From positions 78,538 through 142,537 of the forward strand of contig ONJJ01000003.1 of NCBI GenBank assembly GCA_900318115.1: a stretch of 64,000 nt of DNA, given 5' to 3'. This DNA is from an uncultured Prevotellaceae bacterium. GTDB taxonomy: Bacteria > Bacteroidota > Bacteroidia > Bacteroidales > Bacteroidaceae. Position numbers and translations under genes: made by a program. Of this stretch, positions 59,710-64,000 are shown piece after piece. Under the pieces are notes generated by a model, which was not told the origin of the DNA, ran no database searches, and was given only the letters and a program-made list of their open reading frames with translations. The stretch's first letter is position 1. Every line of letters begins with the position of its first letter.

Positions 59710-60278
59710 CGACCACTGTTCCCATAGTCAATCTTGACGAAAAGACCTACGCCAAGCAAGAACTGCGTCAAAAAGTGCGTAGGCGAAGGGCCGGCTACTC
59801 GCAAGATGAGCTGGACGGACTCTCGCTGCTGGCCACCGCCAAGTTGCTCAAGACACTCCACTGGAAAGAAGCGCACACCGTGCTCCTCTACCACTCGCTG
59901 CCCGATGAGCTATCCACCGGCCGCCTGATTCAGCGCGCTGTGGAACAGGGCAAACAAGTGCTACTGCCCGTGGTGGTGGGCGATGACCTGGAACTTCGCG
60001 AGTACACCTCTGAGCAGCAGTTGGCGGAAGGTGCATTCCACATTCGGGAGCCCCAGGGAGAAGCCTTCACGGACTACGATGCCATAGACCTCGCCGTGGT
60101 TCCGGGGGTGGCTTTTTCTTCGGACCTTTTCAGAGTAGGCCGTGGTCGAGGTTACTACGATCGCTTGCTCCCTCGCCTCACTAAGGCTGTGAAATGTGGT
60201 ATTTGCTGGCCTTTTCAATTTTTTCAGCAGGTTCCAACAGAACCGCACGATGTCCGTCTGGATGCCATTATCGTTTGA
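59706..60278 (+). CDS. 5-formyltetrahydrofolate cyclo-ligase
   Basis: This 190-residue enzyme converts 5-formyl-THF to 5,10-methenyl-THF with ATP. Family motifs are YAKQELRQKVRRRR near the N-terminus and the C-terminal DLAVVPGVAFSSDLFRVGRG followed by RGYYDRLL. The start overlaps the S41 gene by 4 nt. It is a second folate one-carbon enzyme in the window, besides purU. It converges with the DUF721-recF pair on the minus strand. Confidence 0.92.
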   Translation: MTTTVPIVNLDEKTYAKQELRQKVRRRRAGYSQDELDGLSLLATAKLLKTLHWKEAHTVLLYHSLPDELSTGRLIQRAVEQGKQVLLPVVVGDDLELREYTSEQQLAEGAFHIREPQGEAFTDYDAIDLAVVPGVAFSSDLFRVGRGRGYYDRLLPRLTKAVKCGICWPFQFFQQVPTEPHDVRLDAIIV

Positions 60279-60338
60279 TTCCAGCACAAAGAGGCAGCAC
60301 AAAAGTCCACACGAAAATGCTACATTCCGTGGCCTTCC

Positions 60339-60629
60339 TCAACTAAAGATGATGTTCTCGATGACCTGTGCACCCACAAACTCATTCAGTCGCTGAGCCA
60401 ACTGGCGCCGGCTGGCCATCAACTCCTGACGCAGCACCGAGGACTGCAAGCGAATATAGAGTACGCCACCGCGAATCTGAAGCGAAGAAGTCAGGTTCGC
60501 TATCCCCTGCCCCATCACCTCCGGCCAGGCTTGGATGAGGCGATACTCGTTGTAGGGTGTCTCCAAGCCTTCTTCGCGTAGGAAATGTTGAATGAGCGTT
60601 CCCACTTGCTCTGCTTTCTGCTTTCTCAT
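60339..60629 (-). CDS. DUF721 protein (DciA-like)
   Basis: This 96-residue protein has the DUF721 pattern: LIQHFLREEGLETPYNEYRL, AWPEVMGQGIANLTSS and GGVLYIRLQSSVLRQELMAS. DUF721/DciA proteins help load the replicative helicase in many bacteria. Its start overlaps the recF stop by 4 nt, so both are made from one transcript, consistent with a replication/repair role. Confidence 0.88.
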   Translation of the reverse strand: MRKQKAEQVGTLIQHFLREEGLETPYNEYRLIQAWPEVMGQGIANLTSSLQIRGGVLYIRLQSSVLRQELMASRRQLAQRLNEFVGAQVIENIIFS

Positions 60630-61726
60630 TCCGTAATCGTCCCTCCCTGGACGTGGAACAATCGATAGTCGCTGTCCATTCGGGTCAGGATTTGATCCAG
60701 ATGGTCGCGATTCGTATCCGTAACAAAGATTTGTCCAAAGCTATCGCCAGAAACCAAGTGCACAATCTGTTCCACCCGCTGTGCGTCCAGCTTGTCGAAG
60801 ATATCGTCCAGCAGAAGAATGGGGGTGGTCTGGCTGCCTGTGCGGCGTAGGAAGTCAAACTGAGCTAACTTCAAGGCGATGAGGTAGGTCTTGTTCTGGC
60901 CCTGAGAGCCTTCCCGTTTGATGGGGAAGCCGTCCAGTGTCATCTCCAATTCGTCTCTGTGGACACCATGCAGCGAGTAGCCAATGATGAGATCCTTCTG
61001 GCGGTCGCGCTGAATGATGTCCAGCAAGGGGCCGCGCTGGGCGTGAGAAACGTAGTTCAGCCCAACCGTCTCTCGCTCCTGGCTGATGCGGGCATAGATG
61101 TTCTGAAAAATGGGTTCGAACTCCTCCACGTAGTGCTGGCGTGCCTCAAAGATAACTTGACCGTGGCGTGCCATTTCCTCTTCCCACAGCGCCAGAACCA
61201 CCGGGTCTGGACCAGGTTCCTCCATTTTCAGTAGGGCGTTGCGCTGTTGCAGGGCATTGTTGTAGCTCACCAGTGCTTCGAGGTAGCGGTGATTCGTCTG
61301 TGAGATGACCACATCAAGGAAGCGTCGGCGCTCCTCGCTGCCACCGGCAATGAGCAACCCGTCGAGTGGCGAGACAACAACGAGCGGAATTAGCCCGACG
61401 TGCTCTGTCAGTCGCTTGTAGGGTTTCTTATTACGTTTCAGCTGTTTCTTCTGCCCGCGCTTCATTCCCAAGTATATGACCTCTGTTGACCCATCTTCGC
61501 GCTCGAAATCCCCCTGCAACACGCAGAAGTCCGCATCATGTCGGATGCAGGCAGAATCCACGCTCGTGGTGGTGCTCTTGCATAGCGCCAAGAAGTGGAT
61601 TGCATCGAGGACATTAGTCTTGCCCTCGCCATTAAAGCCTATCAGGCAATTCATCTTAGGCGAGAGTTCAAGGTCCGCTTGAGCGATGTTTTTGTAGTTC
61701 AGAATAGAGATTTTGCGTAAAATCAT
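60626..61726 (-). CDS. recF: DNA replication and repair protein RecF
   Basis: This 366-residue SMC-like ATPase acts with RecO and RecR to load RecA at single-strand gaps. It has Walker A GFNGEGKTNVLDAI near residue 31, the RecF signature region (LAQFDFLRRTG) and Walker B PILLLDDIFDKLD, followed by the D-loop. I chose the ATG at 61726 (MILRKISILNYKN) over 61732; either is possible. It is transcribed from a -7 box at 61752 and overlaps the DUF721 gene. Confidence 0.94.
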   Translation of the reverse strand: MILRKISILNYKNIAQADLELSPKMNCLIGFNGEGKTNVLDAIHFLALCKSTTTSVDSACIRHDADFCVLQGDFEREDGSTEVIYLGMKRGQKKQLKRNKKPYKRLTEHVGLIPLVVVSPLDGLLIAGGSEERRRFLDVVISQTNHRYLEALVSYNNALQQRNALLKMEEPGPDPVVLALWEEEMARHGQVIFEARQHYVEEFEPIFQNIYARISQERETVGLNYVSHAQRGPLLDIIQRDRQKDLIIGYSLHGVHRDELEMTLDGFPIKREGSQGQNKTYLIALKLAQFDFLRRTGSQTTPILLLDDIFDKLDAQRVEQIVHLVSGDSFGQIFVTDTNRDHLDQILTRMDSDYRLFHVQGGTITE

Positions 61727-61751
61727 GGGCATCGAGGCTCGAAAACGGGGG

Positions 61752-61759
61752 CAAAAGTA
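61752..61759 (-). promoter_or_regulatory. -7 promoter element of recF
   Basis: CAAAAGTA on the plus strand reads TACTTTTG on the minus strand, 26 nt before the recF start. Confidence 0.65.
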
Positions 61760-61821
61760 CGATTTATTGCCCGAAAAACGAAATAATCGCGCAAAAAGTT
61801 GAACAAACCAAAGAATTTAAG

Positions 61822-61829
61822 TAATTTTG
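61822..61829 (+). promoter_or_regulatory. -7 promoter element of the TPR protein-ribH transcript
   Basis: TAATTTTG, 75 nt before the ATG at 61904, divergent from the recF promoter. Confidence 0.65.
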
Positions 61830-61903
61830 CACCGCTTTTTGACGCGAGACACACGCGCATGAGCAATTAAATTAAGGTACAAATTCATAAAAACTCATAT
61901 AAA

Positions 61904-62578
61904 ATGGCAAAACAACAAAAACAAGTCGCTCCTCAGGACATCGAGGCAGTAACCAAGACCGAAGCATTCTTCGAAAAGTATCAGAAGCAAATCCTCTATG
62001 GCATCTGTGCCATTGTCGTCATTGCGGCAGCTTGGATCGGATATGTGCAGTTCCTGCATAACCCGAAAATCCAGAAGTCCAATGAGGCACTGGCAAAGTG
62101 CGAGAACTACTTTAACGCCGACAACTATGACAAGGCACTGAACGGCGACGGCCAAGGTTGCATTGGATTCTTACAGGTGGCCAAGGAATATGGCAGCACC
62201 AAGGCTGGTAATCTGGCTCACCTCTATGCCGGCATCTGCTACGCGCAGACCGAGAAGTGGGAAGAAGCCAAGGACGAGCTCGAGAAATTCAGCACCAAAG
62301 ACGATGCAATCATCTCCCCTGCTTCGCTCGGACTGCTGGGCAACGTGTACGCCAATCTAGGACAGAACGACAAAGCCATCGAATATTTCTTGAAGGCTGC
62401 CAAGAAGGCTGACAACAACAGCCTCTCTCCCAACTACCTCATTCAGGCCGGTCAGCTCTACGAAGCACAGGGCAAGCCCCAAAAGGCTCTGGACTGCTAC
62501 CGCGAGGTAAAGACCAAGTACCTCAACTCCATGGCCTACCAGGAGATTGACAAGTACATCGAGCGCCTGAGCGAGTAA
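61904..62578 (+). CDS. Membrane-anchored TPR-repeat protein
   Basis: This 224-residue protein has an N-terminal cytoplasmic stretch, one membrane segment (about 31-50, LYGICAIVVIAAAWIGYVQF) and periplasmic TPR-type helices (about 55-220, for example LGLLGNVYANLGQNDKAIEY and YLIQAGQLYEAQGKPQKALD). The layout resembles YfgM, which supports membrane or periplasmic protein folding at the Sec translocon. It is followed 34 nt later by ribH, a pairing I recall from other Bacteroidetes. Confidence 0.87.
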   Translation: MAKQQKQVAPQDIEAVTKTEAFFEKYQKQILYGICAIVVIAAAWIGYVQFLHNPKIQKSNEALAKCENYFNADNYDKALNGDGQGCIGFLQVAKEYGSTKAGNLAHLYAGICYAQTEKWEEAKDELEKFSTKDDAIISPASLGLLGNVYANLGQNDKAIEYFLKAAKKADNNSLSPNYLIQAGQLYEAQGKPQKALDCYREVKTKYLNSMAYQEIDKYIERLSE

Positions 62579-62612
62579 TCATTGACGCGAATCACCAAAT
62601 CCGTAATCATCT

Positions 62613-63098
62613 ATGGCTTCCGCCCTACACAATCTCTCCTCCTACGATGCTACCACTGTACCCTCAGCCGAAGACATGAGTTTTGGTATTGTCGTGGCAG
62701 ACTGGAACGAGCACTATACCTATGCTATGGCCGAGGCTGCCATCGAGGCACTGAAGGCCAACGGCGCAAGTGAGGAGAACATCCTTGTCAAGCATGTACC
62801 TGGCAGTTTCGAACTCGTCTATGGCGCAGCCTGGATGATGGAGAACGAGGACGTCGATGCTATCATTGCCATCGGATGTGTCATACGCGGCGATACGCCT
62901 CATTTCGACTACATTTGTCAGGGAACCACCCAAGGTCTGGCAGAACTGAACCTACATGCCGAGGTGCCTGTCATCTACGGACTGCTGACCTGCAACACAC
63001 CGGAGCAGGCCGAGGAACGTTGCGGCGGACGGCTGGGCAACAAAGGCACAGAATGCGCCATCACCGCCATCAAAATGGTGGCTTATGGCGATGAATGA
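62613..63098 (+). CDS. ribH: 6,7-dimethyl-8-ribityllumazine synthase
   Basis: This 161-residue enzyme condenses the ribitylamino-uracil with dihydroxybutanone phosphate, the penultimate step in riboflavin synthesis, and usually forms a 60-mer or decamer. Motifs are [46 protein letters not shown] (catalytic His) and [20 protein letters not shown]. The rest of the rib genes are not in the window. A hairpin follows the stop by 48 nt. Confidence 0.95.
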   Translation: MASALHNLSSYDATTVPSAEDMSFGIVVADWNEHYTYAMAEAAIEALKANGASEENILVKHVPGSFELVYGAAWMMENEDVDAIIAIGCVIRGDTPHFDYICQGTTQGLAELNLHAEVPVIYGLLTCNTPEQAEERCGGRLGNKGTECAITAIKMVAYGDE

Positions 63099-63146
63099 CC
63101 TGGCGAAGCAAGGCTGCAACGAGGAATAACCAAACTCCCCTCCCAA

Positions 63147-63169
63147 CCTCCCCAAAAGGGGAGGGGTTT
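63147..63169 (+). terminator. Hairpin after ribH
   Basis: CCTCCCC (63147-63153) / GGGGAGG (63158-63164) with an AAAA loop and a short TTT. The hairpin is strong but the T-tail is short. Confidence 0.5.
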
Positions 63170-63321
63170 CGCACTCCCATCAGAAGCCCCTTCTCTTTTG
63201 GGGATTACTTTTAGGTTACATCCCATATTTCAAAATTGTCAGCATCACCATCCCTCATTCCCCCTCGTCCCGTTCGTTTCTTCCGCGATTTTATCGCGGC
63301 TCCCCCCTTACTCCAACAATC

Positions 63322-63789
63322 ATGGCAAAAGAAAAACAACGCACCATCAACATCAAGAATCGCAAAGCCGAGTTCGACTACTTCTTGATGGAGAAATACA
63401 CAGCAGGACTTGTCCTTACTGGCACGGAAATAAAGAGCATCCGCCTGGGCAAGGCAAGCCTTGTTGACACCTACTGCATCATCCTCGCCGGTGAGGTCTG
63501 GGTGAAGAATATGAATATCGCTCAATACTTCTACGGAACCTATAACAACCACGCCGCCCGGCGCGACCGCAAACTTCTGCTCAACCGCCGCGAAATCCGC
63601 CGCCTGCAGAACGCCATCAAGAGCCCCGGCACCACCATCGTGCCCACCCTCCTCTTTATCGACGAAAATGGGCGCGCCAAGCTCGACATCTATCTCGCAC
63701 GAGGCAAGCACAGCTACGACAAGCGCGAGACCCTGAAGGAAAAAGAAGACCGCAAGGCCATCGACCGGCAATTCAAGCATAGCTACTGA
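63322..63789 (+). CDS. smpB: SsrA-binding protein SmpB
   Basis: This 155-residue RNA-binding protein escorts tmRNA to stalled ribosomes for trans-translation. It has the SmpB start [39 protein letters not shown] and the C-terminal KGKKxYDKR-type motif, here [19 protein letters not shown]. The tmRNA gene itself is not seen in the window. It is followed after 128 nt by metH, an order known in Bacteroidetes. Confidence 0.95.
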   Translation: MAKEKQRTINIKNRKAEFDYFLMEKYTAGLVLTGTEIKSIRLGKASLVDTYCIILAGEVWVKNMNIAQYFYGTYNNHAARRDRKLLLNRREIRRLQNAIKSPGTTIVPTLLFIDENGRAKLDIYLARGKHSYDKRETLKEKEDRKAIDRQFKHSY

Positions 63790-63917
63790 GCTGCGCGCGC
63801 GATGACTTTACTTAGGTTATAAAGTACCTTATTCTTAACCTCTTCCCGTTATATCTAACCTCTTCCCAACTCCTTCTCTTTCAGCCCTACTCCATCAACT
63901 CACACACCATCCGCACA

Positions 63918-64000
63918 ATGAACACGACCCTCCAATCAGCACTTCATGACCATCGCCCACTTGTCCTCGACGGAGCCATGGGAACAATGATTCAGTCCTA
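63918..64000 (+). CDS. metH: Methionine synthase, N-terminal start (partial)
   Basis: The first 27 codons are visible before the window ends. VLDGAMGTMIQS is the start of the homocysteine-binding barrel of cobalamin-dependent methionine synthase (MetH), which transfers a methyl group from 5-methyl-THF to homocysteine. The call rests on this short motif and on the smpB-metH neighbourhood; other homocysteine methyltransferases share the motif. Confidence 0.75.
   Translation, partial: MNTTLQSALHDHRPLVLDGAMGTMIQS

Overview
The window looks like chromosomal DNA of a Bacteroidales bacterium, most likely Prevotellaceae or a close relative. Several lines of evidence support this. Promoters have the Bacteroidetes form, a -7 box TAnnTTTG often with TTTG about 19-20 nt upstream, and there is no consistent Shine-Dalgarno signal. 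Glutamine synthetase is the type III form. Bacteroidales-restricted families are present (DUF4296 and DUF4301). Large secreted proteins end in a C-terminal segment of the form G-[LV]-Y-I, then K-x-x-[IV]-K. Short peptides of the MKKKYI.P type also occur. The core gene order ileS / DksA-like / lspA / DUF4296, and the order dCMP deaminase / S41 protease / cyclo-ligase / DUF721-recF / TPR / ribH / smpB / metH, match what I recall of this order. Genes are G+C rich with intergenic A+T-rich stretches. There is no prophage, insertion sequence or CRISPR array.

Layout. 1-2781: end of ileS and a lipoprotein-maturation cluster. 3190-6004: galE and a UDP-glucose dehydrogenase carrying an unusual insert. 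6005-6876: non-coding DNA with two tandem arrays. 6877-10801: an apparent operon of a degenerate aspartokinase-like protein, PurU, a YjbH-like outer-membrane protein and GDP-L-fucose synthase. 10995-15170: tRNA-Arg, DUF4301 and a RelA-type (p)ppGpp synthetase. 15372-22488: a secreted MORN protein, YhcH, GlgB, a Gly/Tyr-rich secreted protein and an OmpP1/FadL porin. 22667-31141: a large secreted HExxH protein, a PIF1-like helicase with HRDC, a MurU-like nucleotidyltransferase, GuaA and an RNA methyltransferase. 31243-35253 (minus): NudC, phosphoglucomutase and TilS. 35374-46216 is the accessory part: tRNA-Cys, repeat-rich DNA, a GH30-like multidomain glycosidase, a short peptide next to a 952-residue A+T-rich secreted protein behind a highly structured leader, a MntA/HepT toxin-antitoxin pair, three repeat arrays, and a PrsW / ECF sigma / membrane protein cassette. 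46334-63789 returns to housekeeping: a candidate structured RNA, amidase, HAD phosphatase, SerB, tRNA-Thr, MltG, GlnN, a Crp/Fnr regulator, Dcp, dCMP deaminase, S41 protease, cyclo-ligase, DUF721/RecF, a TPR protein, RibH and SmpB. The start of metH lies at the right edge.

The most noteworthy items are these: the aspartokinase homologue that has lost its catalytic motifs but kept two ACT domains; a PrsW-sigma-membrane protein trio that resembles a complete regulated-proteolysis switch; tandem arrays at two loci that share a 22-bp period but have unrelated units; the nested-hairpin leader upstream of the 952-residue secreted protein; and a rod-like RNA candidate with its own promoter and T-tract at 46334-46627. 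All calls come from reading the sequence and translations; no database search was possible.
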